The notes under the pieces are model-generated. The model was not told the DNA's origin. It did not search any database and worked only from the letters and a program-made list of their open reading frames with translations. Of a stretch of 9,936 nt of DNA, positions 1 to 7,733 are shown piece after piece. Source of the stretch: an uncultured Bacillota bacterium (GTDB lineage Bacteria; Bacillota; Clostridia; Peptostreptococcales; Anaerovoracaceae). The stretch lies in NCBI GenBank assembly GCA_946541435.1, contig CAMNJK010000043.1:1-9936 (forward strand). Direction: 5' to 3'. The translations under genes and the position numbers were made by a program. Numbering within the stretch: the first letter of the stretch is position 1; every line of letters begins with the position of its first letter.

Positions 1-2023
1 TCTGCATGACCTGCTCCTGGTAAACCATGCACCCGTAGGTAACGTCCAGGATCGGACGAAGGCTTTCATGGATATAGGTCACATGATCCGGATTCTTCTT
101 ATTATCTATATAGGTCGGGATGGAAGCCATGGGACCGGGACGGTAGAGGGCGATGCCCGCCACGATGTCCTCGAAGCAGTCCGGCTTCAGGTTCTTCATA
201 AAGGATGTCATCCCGCCGCTTTCCAGCTGGAAGATGCCCATGGTATTGCCCCCCGCGATGGTCTCATAGACCAGGGGGTCGTCGTATTCCATGGATGAAA
301 AATCGATCTTCACACCGTGGCCGGCCTCGATCATCTCCAGGGCATCCCGGATGATGGTCAGATTCCGCAGTCCCAGGAAGTCCATCTTCAGAAGTCCCAG
401 CTCTTCGATGGTGGTCATATTGAACTGGGTGGCCAGTCCCTTATCTGTCAGGTAGAGCGGGACATACTCGTCCAGGGCTTTTTTGGAGATCACCACGCCC
501 GCCGCATGGGTGGAAGCATGACGGGGCATCCCTTCGATGGCCCTGGCCATGTCGATGACCTGACGGGTCTGTTCTTCATTTTCATATTTAGCCTTCAGAT
601 CCGGGCTCATATCCAGGGCCCGGTCGATGGTCATGTTCAGGGCGAACGGAATGGCTTTGGCGATGGCGTCCGTATCCTGGTAGCTGACGTTCATCACCCG
701 TCCCACGTCACGCACCGCCTGCTTCGCCTTCATGGTGCCGAAGGTGATGATCTGGGAAACGTTGTCCGCCCCGTATTTCTCGGTCACATAATCGATGACC
801 TCACCTCTGCGTTCGTAGCAGAAGTCGATATCGATATCCGGCATGCTGACCCGTTCCGGATTCAGGAACCGCTCAAAGATCAGTCCGTACTTGATGGGAT
901 CGATATCGGTGATCCTGAGGGTGTAGGCCACGATACTGCCCGCTGCGGAACCTCTTCCCGGTCCCACCATGATGCCCCTGCTTTTGGCATAATTGATAAA
1001 ATCCCAGACGATGAGGAAGTATTCCACATAGCCCATATTCTCAATGGTGGTGAGCTCGTAGTCCAGCCTTTGCTTCAGTTCCTCCGAAGGATCCCCGTAG
1101 CGCTGGTCCAGCCCCTCTTCACAGAGCCGGCGCAGATATTCCCGGTTGGTCAGGCCGTCAGGCGCGGTAAAATCAGGCAGGTGGAGCTCCCCGAAGGTAA
1201 AATCCACCTGGCAGCGCCGGGCGATGGCGTTGGTGTTGTCCAGGGCCTCTGGGTATGCCGCGAAGATCTCCCGCATCTCCGCTTCGGACTTGAGATAATA
1301 CTGATCCCCCGAAAACCGCATCCGGTTGGGCTCGTCGATGGTGGTTCCCGTCTGGATGCACATGAGCACGTCCTGGGCCCGGGCGTCCTCCCGGCGTACG
1401 TAATGCACGTCGTTTGTGGCGACCAAAGGCAGGCCGGTCTCTTCATGCAGACGGATCATATCCGGCAGGATCCGCGCCTCTTCCGGCAGGCCCTGGTCCT
1501 GGAGTTCCAGGAAGAAATTGCCCTCCCCGAAGATCTCCGCCATCTCCAGCGCCTCCCGCCGGGCGCCCTCATAATTGCCATTTAAGAGCCGGTTCTGGAC
1601 CGTCCCCGCCAGGCAGGCACTCAGGGCGATGAGCCCTTCTGAATACTGGCGCAGCAGTTCCTTGTCCACCCGGGGCTTATAATAGAAGCCGTTGCGGAAG
1701 GCTTCGGACACGATCTTCATCAGATTCCGGTATCCCTGGTCGTTCTCCGCCAGCAGGATCAGGTGCCCCATGTGCTTGTCCTTCTCCACGTCCTTATCGA
1801 ACCTGGTCCTGGCCGCCGTGTATACCTCGCAGCCGATGACGGGGTGGATCCCCTGTTTCCTGCACTCCCGGTAGAAATCGATGACGCCGAACATGACCCC
1901 GTGATCCGTGATGGCCAGGGACTCCATGCCCAGTTCTTTGGCTCTGGATACCAGATCGCCGATGCGGGACGCACCGTCCAGCAGGCTGTATTCCGTATGC
2001 ACATGTAGATGTGTGAATGCCAT
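1..2023 (-). CDS. dnaE: DNA polymerase III alpha subunit (DnaE), 3' end outside window
   Basis: This is the replicative DNA polymerase catalytic subunit, cytoplasmic and part of the replisome. The reverse strand is open from ATG at 2023 for 674 codons to the window edge; full-length family members are about 1,150 residues. A TGA lies in frame just upstream, so 2023 is the earliest ATG; a weak GGGAGACGGGA stretch precedes it. The N-terminal PHP domain (about 1-210) keeps all nine metal-ligand positions known from proofreading DnaE proteins: H7, H9, D16, H41, E66, H87, C137, D205 and H207. The polymerase domain has GRGSAAGS, the catalytic PDIDID motif (D396, D398), the third carboxylate D548 in KMDFLGLR, and GIFQLES. 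The beta-binding, OB-fold and tau-binding parts lie outside. It is divergent from the L,D-transpeptidase gene. I see no convincing promoter for it; a TTGCTG/TAACAT pair at 2075-2103 is weak. Confidence 0.97.
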   Translation of the reverse strand, partial: MAFTHLHVHTEYSLLDGASRIGDLVSRAKELGMESLAITDHGVMFGVIDFYRECRKQGIHPVIGCEVYTAARTRFDKDVEKDKHMGHLILLAENDQGYRNLMKIVSEAFRNGFYYKPRVDKELLRQYSEGLIALSACLAGTVQNRLLNGNYEGARREALEMAEIFGEGNFFLELQDQGLPEEARILPDMIRLHEETGLPLVATNDVHYVRREDARAQDVLMCIQTGTTIDEPNRMRFSGDQYYLKSEAEMREIFAAYPEALDNTNAIARRCQVDFTFGELHLPDFTAPDGLTNREYLRRLCEEGLDQRYGDPSEELKQRLDYELTTIENMGYVEYFLIVWDFINYAKSRGIMVGPGRGSAAGSIVAYTLRITDIDPIKYGLIFERFLNPERVSMPDIDIDFCYERRGEVIDYVTEKYGADNVSQIITFGTMKAKQAVRDVGRVMNVSYQDTDAIAKAIPFALNMTIDRALDMSPDLKAKYENEEQTRQVIDMARAIEGMPRHASTHAAGVVISKKALDEYVPLYLTDKGLATQFNMTTIEELGLLKMDFLGLRNLTIIRDALEMIEAGHGVKIDFSSMEYDDPLVYETIAGGNTMGIFQLESGGMTSFMKNLKPDCFEDIVAGIALYRPGPMASIPTYIDNKKNPDHVTYIHESLRPILDVTYGCMVYQEQVMQ

Positions 2024-2125
2024 ATTCCCGTCTCCCGGTCAAACTGCAGCGGCGCCTGTATCCGATAGAACGCCATGTTATCCCCCATTCTACCACTCAG
2101 CAACACCGGATGCATCATTTTTTTG

Positions 2126-2138
2126 CGAAAGCTTTTCG
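2126..2138. promoter_or_regulatory. Short inverted repeat in the dnaE / L,D-transpeptidase gap
   Basis: CGAAA-GCT-TTTCG is a perfect 5-bp dyad with a 3-bp centre, flanked on the left by a run of seven T. It sits between the divergent dnaE and L,D-transpeptidase starts, so it could be an operator for either. It resembles but does not match the Gram-positive LexA box (CGAAC-N4-GTTCG). No protein can be assigned. The rest of the 2024-2283 gap holds only the promoter listed separately and no credible gene. Confidence 0.2.
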
Positions 2139-2190
2139 AAACCGTCTCCCATGCGTCCCCATGCTTTTTTCCTGCGGCGGCATATTTTGC

Positions 2191-2219
2191 TTTAAAAGTA
2201 ACCGAAAACAGAATATACT
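2191..2219 (+). promoter_or_regulatory. Predicted sigma-A promoter for the L,D-transpeptidase gene
   Basis: TTTAAA (2191-2196) is separated by 17 bp from TATACT (2214-2219), which matches TATAAT at five of six positions. The expected transcript start is near 2226, giving a leader of about 58 nt before the chosen ATG at 2284. The -35 box matches at only four of six positions, so this is a moderate prediction. Confidence 0.45.
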
Positions 2220-2283
2220 ATATGTGGTATGCGCTTTCCGTACTATGGCGGCGGATGCCACAAATTCAACAATGAGGATGACT

Positions 2284-3681
2284 ATGAAGAAATTCGCGAT
2301 TTTTATGGTCTTTCTGCTCTGCGCCTGCGCCGTCTCCATCGGCGTCATGACCCACTGCTACAAGGCCACCGATGACTATAAAAGCAACCACCTCCGCGCT
2401 GGATACATCATCAACGGCGTGCGTTGTTATGATATGGATTACGATACCGCGGTGAAGACTGTCAGCGACCAATGGAACGCCGCGGATATCCTGGTGACGG
2501 GCACCATGGACGAGCCTCTGTTCACCGTGAAAAATATTGACTGCACCTACGATATCGCGAAAAAGCTCCCCAAGATCAAGAAGAACCACCCCATCATGGC
2601 GGCGCTGAATTACTATCTGAATTTCCCGGCGTCCGTCCGGATCCCCATGCATGTCACGTCCTATACGAAGAAATTCAAGGAAGATGTGACCTCGGCGGAA
2701 TTCCTGAACCTGGGCGCTGTCACAGAGACCCGGGACGCCTATGTGGATCTGAAGGATCCCGAATTCCCCATCGTCAAGGAAGTCTACGGCAGCAAACCCG
2801 ATACAGAGAAGTTCTTCCAGGATATCCTGACCTGCATCGAGATCGGGCAGACCGTGTTCCAGTACCGGGAGGAGGATTACATTGCCGTGCCTGAAGTCAA
2901 GAGCGACGATCCGGAGCTTCTGGCATACCAGGATTTCTGCAGGCAGTATCTGCATCAGAAGATCACCTACGATCTGGGGGAGGATTCCTATACCATCCCG
3001 ACGAAAAAGCTGGCCAAAATGATGCGGAAGGATCTGTCCGGCAAGGCCCGCAGAAAGGCTGTGACCGCGTTCGTAGCCCGGATCGCGGAGCGCTACGACA
3101 ATGTGGGCAAGAACCGGAAGTTCAAATCCCTGACCGGTAAGACCATCACCATCGAAAACAGCGATTACGGCTGGTCCGTAGATCAGGAAGCCGAGACGGA
3201 ACAGCTGATGAAGGACATCCGTTCTCACGAAGATGTTTCCCGGGAGCCTGTCTGGGCCACCCGGGGCTACGGAGACTATTCCCTGAACATCGGCAAGACC
3301 TACATCGACATCGATGTCAGCAGACAGAAGCTGATCTACTTCAGAGACGGTGAACGGAAATTCACCAGCGATGTGGTCACCGGCTGCCGCAATACCGGCA
3401 CCACCACGCCCACCGGCCTCTTCTCCATCCTGAACAAGGGCCGCAACATCGTTCTCAAAGGCAGGAATGCCAACGGCAGCAAATACACGAGCTTTGTCAA
3501 CTACTGGATGGCCTTCCTGGGATCCTCCTACGGCATCCATGACGCCAGCTGGCGGTCTTCTTTCGGCGGGGACATCTGGGTCAGCAGCGGCAGCCACGGC
3601 TGCGTGAACATGCCGCCGTCCAAGATGCCCAGGCTCTATGATCTGGTGGACTACGGCACGCCGGTGATCATTCATTACTGA
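2284..3681 (+). CDS. Membrane-anchored L,D-transpeptidase (PG_binding_4 + YkuD)
   Basis: A cell-wall enzyme expected to make 3-3 peptide cross-links, or to attach proteins to peptidoglycan, outside the membrane. The start at 2284 (465 residues) is chosen because GAGG lies 6 nt upstream; the reading frame is open further 5' but the extension is unlike a signal sequence. Residues 4-23 form one hydrophobic anchor with the N terminus inside. A long middle section (about 40-330), opening with AGYIINGVRCYDMDYDTA, resembles PG_binding_4 domains of the Enterococcus Ldt(fm) type. The C-terminal YkuD domain (about 338-465) has H419 and the SHGCVN motif (S437, H438, G439, catalytic C440, N442). It has its own promoter and a terminator just downstream, so it is monocistronic. 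The exact cross-linking substrate cannot be told from sequence. Confidence 0.93.
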   Translation: MKKFAIFMVFLLCACAVSIGVMTHCYKATDDYKSNHLRAGYIINGVRCYDMDYDTAVKTVSDQWNAADILVTGTMDEPLFTVKNIDCTYDIAKKLPKIKKNHPIMAALNYYLNFPASVRIPMHVTSYTKKFKEDVTSAEFLNLGAVTETRDAYVDLKDPEFPIVKEVYGSKPDTEKFFQDILTCIEIGQTVFQYREEDYIAVPEVKSDDPELLAYQDFCRQYLHQKITYDLGEDSYTIPTKKLAKMMRKDLSGKARRKAVTAFVARIAERYDNVGKNRKFKSLTGKTITIENSDYGWSVDQEAETEQLMKDIRSHEDVSREPVWATRGYGDYSLNIGKTYIDIDVSRQKLIYFRDGERKFTSDVVTGCRNTGTTTPTGLFSILNKGRNIVLKGRNANGSKYTSFVNYWMAFLGSSYGIHDASWRSSFGGDIWVSSGSHGCVNMPPSKMPRLYDLVDYGTPVIIHY

Positions 3682-3732
3682 TCATCCGGACAGGGCGTGT
3701 ACATTATCTGCAGATAAAAATAAAAGAAATAA

Positions 3733-3770
3733 AGAGCAGTTCCCTTTTGTGTGAACTGCTCTCTTTTTTT
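3733..3770. terminator. Bidirectional intrinsic terminator
   Basis: AGAGCAGTTC (3733-3742) pairs with GAACTGCTCT (3753-3762) across a 10-nt loop. On the + strand a run of seven T follows (3764-3770), ending the L,D-transpeptidase transcript. On the - strand the same stem is followed by a T-rich stretch (complement of about 3716-3732), so it can also end the pyc/small-membrane-protein transcript arriving from the right. Confidence 0.88.
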
Positions 3771-3824
3771 CATGCCTTGATCGGCCTCTGTCGATCTATC
3801 GATTATTTATTCTGTCGGCATTCC

Positions 3825-4052
3825 CTATCTGCGCTTCTTCTTCGGCGCGGGGCCTTTGTAGGCTTCCTCCTCCCGGCGGCGTTTCGCCAGGGTCCTGCCG
3901 ATGACCCAGACCACATAGATCAGGGCCACCATGATCAGGAACATGACCGTCATCTTCGTGTCTCCGGAGAAACCGAAGGCCCGGGCGAAGAATACCGCGC
4001 CGATCATAAAGATCCAGAAGAGAATGATTTTTCCAATGGGTCCGTCAAACAT
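3825..4052 (-). CDS. Small two-helix membrane protein, function unknown
   Basis: I do not recognise this 75-residue protein. It has two hydrophobic segments, about 8-26 (KIILFWIFMIGAVFFARAF) and about 34-52 (MTVMFLIMVALIYVVWVIG), joined by a short polar turn. A strongly charged tail follows (RTLAKRRREEEAY, then PAPKKKRR), so by the positive-inside rule both ends should be cytoplasmic. A very good ribosome binding site (AAAGGGAG, about 7 nt from ATG) supports a real gene. It starts 28 bp after the pyc stop codon on the same strand and has no promoter I can see of its own, so it is probably co-transcribed with pyc. The shared terminator at 3733-3770 closes the unit. A link to pyruvate carboxylase is suggested only by position. 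Confidence 0.8.
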   Translation of the reverse strand: MFDGPIGKIILFWIFMIGAVFFARAFGFSGDTKMTVMFLIMVALIYVVWVIGRTLAKRRREEEAYKGPAPKKKRR

Positions 4053-4080
4053 CTAACTTCTCCCTTTATAAAGCATCTTC

Positions 4081-7000
4081 TTACTTCAGTTTTACCACCA
4101 TCTCGCCGGCCTTGACCTGCTGGCCTTCCCGGACGTAGATCTTGTCCACGGTGCCCTTCATGGACGCCAGGATGTTGGTCTCCATCTTCATGGCTTCGAT
4201 GACAGCGATGGGCTGCTTTTCTTCTACCTCATCGCCTTCCTCCACCAGCACCTTCAGGATGGTGCCCGGGATGTTGGCGCCGATCTCCGCGGGATCCTCT
4301 GTATCCGCGTAGATGATCTGGGATCCGGACTGGACGATGGACGCGGCCTCATCCTTGATCTTGACCGCGCTTCTGAGTCCGTTGACCTCGAAGACCACAT
4401 CGCGGAATCCGTCTTCATCCATATCACGGGCGTTGGACAAGCGGATCACCAGTTCCTTGCCTTCCCGCACCTTGACTTCGCAGGTCTCTCCTTCCCTGAG
4501 TCCATGGAAGAAGATATCGCTGCCCATCAGGCGGAAGTTGCCCTTCTTCTTCAGGTAATCGAGATAATCCTCGAAGACCTTGGGATAGAGGGCGTAGCTG
4601 AGCGCTTCCTGTTCTGTGCCCTCCAGGCCGTGCTTCTCACGAAGCATCTGCTTGATGCCGTCGAAGTCTTCGTCCGGCAGCAGTTCACCCGGTCTGCAGG
4701 TGATGGGCTCCTTGCCGTGCAGCACCAGCTTTTGCAGTTTCTCCGGGAAGCCGCCCACCGGCTGACCCATCATTCCCTCGAAGAAGGAAACGATGGAATC
4801 CGGGAAGTCGATGTCCGCAGCCTTCTCGTAGATGTTGTCCGGGGTCAGATCGTTCTGGACCATGAAGATGGCCATATCTCCCACCGCCTTGGAGGACGGG
4901 GTGACCTTGACGATGTCGCCCAGCATCTCGTTGACTGTCTTGTACATATCCTTGACGTCCTGGAACTTGTGGCCCAGGCCGAAGCTCTCTACCTGAGATT
5001 TGAGGTTGGAGTACTGTCCTCCGGGCATCTCGTACTTGTAGATCTCCGCGGATCCGGTCTGCATGTCGGATTCGAACTGCTTGTAGACCGGCCGGACATC
5101 TGCCCAGTAGTCGGAGATGCGCTGGATGCCGTCCATATCCAGACCCGGGTCTCTGTCCGTGCCCTCCAGGGCCGCGGCGATGGAGTTCAGGGCCGGCTGG
5201 CTGGTCAGTCCGGACATGCTGTTGAAGGCCGCGTCGATGATATCCACACCGGCGCCGGCAGCCATCATCAGTGTAGCCACACCGTTGCCGCTGGTGTCAT
5301 GGGTATGCAGATGGATGGGGATGCCGATCTCGTTCTTCAGGGCGGTGATCAGCTTCTGGGCTGCCATGGGCTTGATCAGACCGGACATGTCCTTGATGCC
5401 CAGGATGTGCGTGCCCCGCTTCTCCAGCTCTTTGGCCATATTTACATAATACTGCAGACTGTATTTATCTCTGGTCTCGTCCAGAATATCGCCGGTGTAG
5501 CAGATGCAGGCTTCCGCCAGCTTGCCCTGGTTCAGGGTCTCATCCAGAGCCACGGACATGCCGTCCATCCAGTTGAGGGAGTCAAAGATCCGGAACACAT
5601 CGATGCCGGACCGGGCGGATTCCTTGACGAAACGACGGATCACATTGTCCGGATAGTTCTTATATCCGACGGCGTTGGCGCCGCGGATCAGCATCTGGAA
5701 CATGATGTTGGGGATCTTCTCCCGCAGGGTCTCCAGACGCTCCCAGGGGGATTCGTTCAGGAAGCGGAAGGCCGTATCGAATGTGGCTCCGCCCCACATC
5801 TCCAGGGAGAAGAGATTCTGGCCGTACAGGGCCACCGCCGGCGCGATCTTTTCCATATCCACGGTTCTGACCCGGGTCGCCATCAGGGACTGCTGTGCGT
5901 CACGCATGGAGGTGTCGGTGATCAGCAGCTTATCCTGCTGCTTGATCCAGTCTACGACCCCTTCCGGCCCCTTCTCATCGATGAGCTGTTTGGTGCCGGA
6001 CAGGTCCTTGATCTGCGCGGGTTTGATCCGGGGGAAGACCGGCACGTTGAAGTCCGGCTTGTTGCCCCGGTTGCCATTGACGAACTTCTCACCCAGGAAG
6101 GTGAGGACCTTCAGTTCCTTGTCCTCCTTGGGCTGGACGTTCAGAAGCTGGGGATGGTCGGCGATGAAGCCGGTGTCGCATCCGCCCGCCCGGAATACCG
6201 GGTGGTTCAGCACGTTCAGCAGGAAGGTCCGGTTGGTCTTCACGCCCTTGACGTTCATTTCCTTCAGGGCCCTGCCCGCCTTGTTGGCGGCGTCCGCGAA
6301 GGTTCTGGCCCAGGCTGTGACCTTGACCAGGAGGCTGTCATAGTAGGGGGAGATCTCCGCGCCCACGAAGGCGTTGCCCGCATCCAGACGGATGCCGTAG
6401 CCGCCGGGGCTGGTATATTTGGTGATCACACCGGTATCCGGCGCGAATCCGTTCATGGGGTCTTCCGTAGTCACACGGCACTGGATGGCGTAGCCTCTGG
6501 GCTTGATATCCTCCTGATGGATGTTCACCTCAGGAGAATCCAGGGGATATCCTTCCGCGATCAGGATCTGGGACTGCACCAGGTCGATGCCGGTGGTCAT
6601 TTCCGTAACCGTATGCTCCACCTGGATCCGGGGATTCATTTCGATGAAATAGTGGTTGCCGTCTTTGTCGATCAGGAATTCCACGGTACCGGCGCTCCGG
6701 TAATTCACTGCCTTGGCGATCTTGATGGCGTCCGCGCACAGCCGCTGGCGCAGTTCCTCGGAAATATTCAGGGCAGGAGTAAATTCAATGACCTTCTGGT
6801 GGCGGCGCTGGATGGAGCAGTCACGCTCGAACAGATGCACCACGTTGCCGTAGCTGTCTCCCAGCACCTGCACCTCGATGTGCTTGGGCCGCTCCAGATA
6901 TTTCTCGATAAAGATATCATCGATGCCGAAGGCCTTGGCTGCCTCGCTCTTGGCAGAAGTGTACTGGTCTTCCATCTCCTCCCGGCTGCGGACGATACGC

Positions 7001-7521
7001 ATGCCCCGGCCGCCGCCGCCTGCAGCTGCCTTCAGCATGACAGGATAACCGCAGTCCTCGGCGAAAGCGATGGCCGTAGCCGCATCCGGTACGATCTCAT
7101 TGTTGCCCGGGATGGTGGGAACGCCCACAGATGACGCGATGATCTTGGACTTGACCTTGTCGCCCAGATTGTCCATCATGTGGTATTCCGGTCCGATGAA
7201 CACGATGCCGGCAGCCTCGCAGGCCTTTGCGAAAGCGGTGTTCTCCGACAGGAATCCGTAGCCCGGATGGATGGCTTCGATGCCCTTGGACTTGGCCAGC
7301 TCAATGATCTCATCGATGGCCAGATAAGCGTCCACAGGAGCCTTGCCCTTGCCGACCTGATAGGACTCGTCCGCCTTGGTCCGGAACAGGGTGTTCTTAT
7401 CCTCTTCCGAATAGATGGCAACGCTGCGGATGCCCAGTTCCTTGCACGCTCTGAAGATTCTGATGGCGATCTCTCCGCGGTTGGCGACGAGAACGCGCTT
7501 GAATTTCCTGATTTCCTGCAT
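4081..7521 (-). CDS. pyc: Pyruvate carboxylase
   Basis: Biotin enzyme that carboxylates pyruvate to oxaloacetate with ATP and bicarbonate, refilling the C4 pool; cytoplasmic tetramer. At 1,146 residues it has the normal length and full single-chain layout. The biotin carboxylase domain (about 1-455) carries KAAAGGGGRGMR and EMNPRIQVEHTVTE. The carboxyltransferase domain (about 530-820) carries MRDAQQSLMATR with metal ligand D541, IKDMSGL with the lysine to be carboxylated (K710), and HLHTHD with H739 and H741. The C-terminal biotinyl domain has EAMKMET with biotin on K1112, 35 residues from the end. One oddity is Q543 where the family usually has His (RDAHQSL). The start is supported by AAAGGAG 10 nt upstream. 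An extended -10 promoter lies about 110 bp upstream, and the small membrane protein gene follows. Confidence 0.98.
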   Translation of the reverse strand: MQEIRKFKRVLVANRGEIAIRIFRACKELGIRSVAIYSEEDKNTLFRTKADESYQVGKGKAPVDAYLAIDEIIELAKSKGIEAIHPGYGFLSENTAFAKACEAAGIVFIGPEYHMMDNLGDKVKSKIIASSVGVPTIPGNNEIVPDAATAIAFAEDCGYPVMLKAAAGGGGRGMRIVRSREEMEDQYTSAKSEAAKAFGIDDIFIEKYLERPKHIEVQVLGDSYGNVVHLFERDCSIQRRHQKVIEFTPALNISEELRQRLCADAIKIAKAVNYRSAGTVEFLIDKDGNHYFIEMNPRIQVEHTVTEMTTGIDLVQSQILIAEGYPLDSPEVNIHQEDIKPRGYAIQCRVTTEDPMNGFAPDTGVITKYTSPGGYGIRLDAGNAFVGAEISPYYDSLLVKVTAWARTFADAANKAGRALKEMNVKGVKTNRTFLLNVLNHPVFRAGGCDTGFIADHPQLLNVQPKEDKELKVLTFLGEKFVNGNRGNKPDFNVPVFPRIKPAQIKDLSGTKQLIDEKGPEGVVDWIKQQDKLLITDTSMRDAQQSLMATRVRTVDMEKIAPAVALYGQNLFSLEMWGGATFDTAFRFLNESPWERLETLREKIPNIMFQMLIRGANAVGYKNYPDNVIRRFVKESARSGIDVFRIFDSLNWMDGMSVALDETLNQGKLAEACICYTGDILDETRDKYSLQYYVNMAKELEKRGTHILGIKDMSGLIKPMAAQKLITALKNEIGIPIHLHTHDTSGNGVATLMMAAGAGVDIIDAAFNSMSGLTSQPALNSIAAALEGTDRDPGLDMDGIQRISDYWADVRPVYKQFESDMQTGSAEIYKYEMPGGQYSNLKSQVESFGLGHKFQDVKDMYKTVNEMLGDIVKVTPSSKAVGDMAIFMVQNDLTPDNIYEKAADIDFPDSIVSFFEGMMGQPVGGFPEKLQKLVLHGKEPITCRPGELLPDEDFDGIKQMLREKHGLEGTEQEALSYALYPKVFEDYLDYLKKKGNFRLMGSDIFFHGLREGETCEVKVREGKELVIRLSNARDMDEDGFRDVVFEVNGLRSAVKIKDEAASIVQSGSQIIYADTEDPAEIGANIPGTILKVLVEEGDEVEEKQPIAVIEAMKMETNILASMKGTVDKIYVREGQQVKAGEMVVKLK

Positions 7522-7628
7522 TTTCTGTCTTCTCCTTTATACTCTGCAAAAGCTGGCGCCGCCCGGCAGCGTTCGCTTCTGATAATAGTTAAAAGTTTCC
7601 GTAAATAAAAAAACGATACAGATGTCTC

Positions 7629-7657
7629 ATTGTACCATTTTTTGTGCATAATATCCA
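7629..7657 (-). promoter_or_regulatory. Predicted promoter for pyc
   Basis: On the - strand TGGATA (7657-7652) is followed after 17 bp by TACAAT (7634-7629), preceded by TGG, which gives an extended -10 element. The transcript start is expected near 7622, about 100 nt before the pyc ATG. It lies after the end of the Crp-family gene, so pyc appears to have its own promoter. The leader contains no riboswitch fold that I can recognise. Confidence 0.6.
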
Positions 7658-7696
7658 TACGTATTTATATTTTTTCAGGCTGATTCCCAGTTTTCT

Positions 7697-7731
7697 TAGG
7701 GTTTGTCAGGGGTTATCAGGGGTTCTCCGGG
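7697..7731. repeat. Four evenly spaced G-runs (about 10-bp period) after the regulator gene
   Basis: On the + strand four G-runs occur at 7699-7701, 7709-7712, 7719-7722 and 7729-7731, with gaps of 7, 6 and 6 nt. The core unit TCAGGGGTT is exactly repeated at 7706-7714 and 7716-7724. This fits a G-quadruplex pattern on the + strand. On the - strand it gives a C-rich, G-poor transcript directly after the regulator's stop codon, which also fits a Rho loading region; no stem-loop with a U-run is present there. Confidence 0.55.
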
Positions 7732-7733
7732 CT

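Noticed and set aside
317..1585. A 422-codon open frame on the + strand, opposite dnaE
   Set aside because: It lies entirely antisense to a well-conserved polymerase frame and shows the same mirror composition, with no ribosome binding site or motif.
2017..2283. N-terminal extension of the L,D-transpeptidase to ATG 2017
   Set aside because: It would overlap the dnaE start and place the signal anchor about 90 residues inside the protein. The ribosome binding site and hydrophobic anchor point to 2284.
2266..3675. A 469-codon open frame on the - strand, opposite the L,D-transpeptidase
   Set aside because: Antisense shadow of a gene with clear catalytic motifs; no domain or promoter supports it.
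4504..7134. An 876-codon open frame on the + strand, opposite pyc
   Set aside because: Its translation lacks any domain signature and is rich in His, Asp, Gly and Val, as expected for the complement of a GC-biased gene. It is fully explained by pyc codon bias.
7522..7658. Possible riboswitch in the pyc leader
   Set aside because: The roughly 100-nt leader shows no conserved aptamer core or terminator/antiterminator pair that I can recognise.
7652..7673. Search for a third copy of the ATGTT-N8-AACAT dyad at the pyc promoter
   Set aside because: Only an AT-rich ATACGTAT palindrome (7657-7664) is present at the expected position; it does not match the dyad, so pyc is not placed in the proposed regulon.
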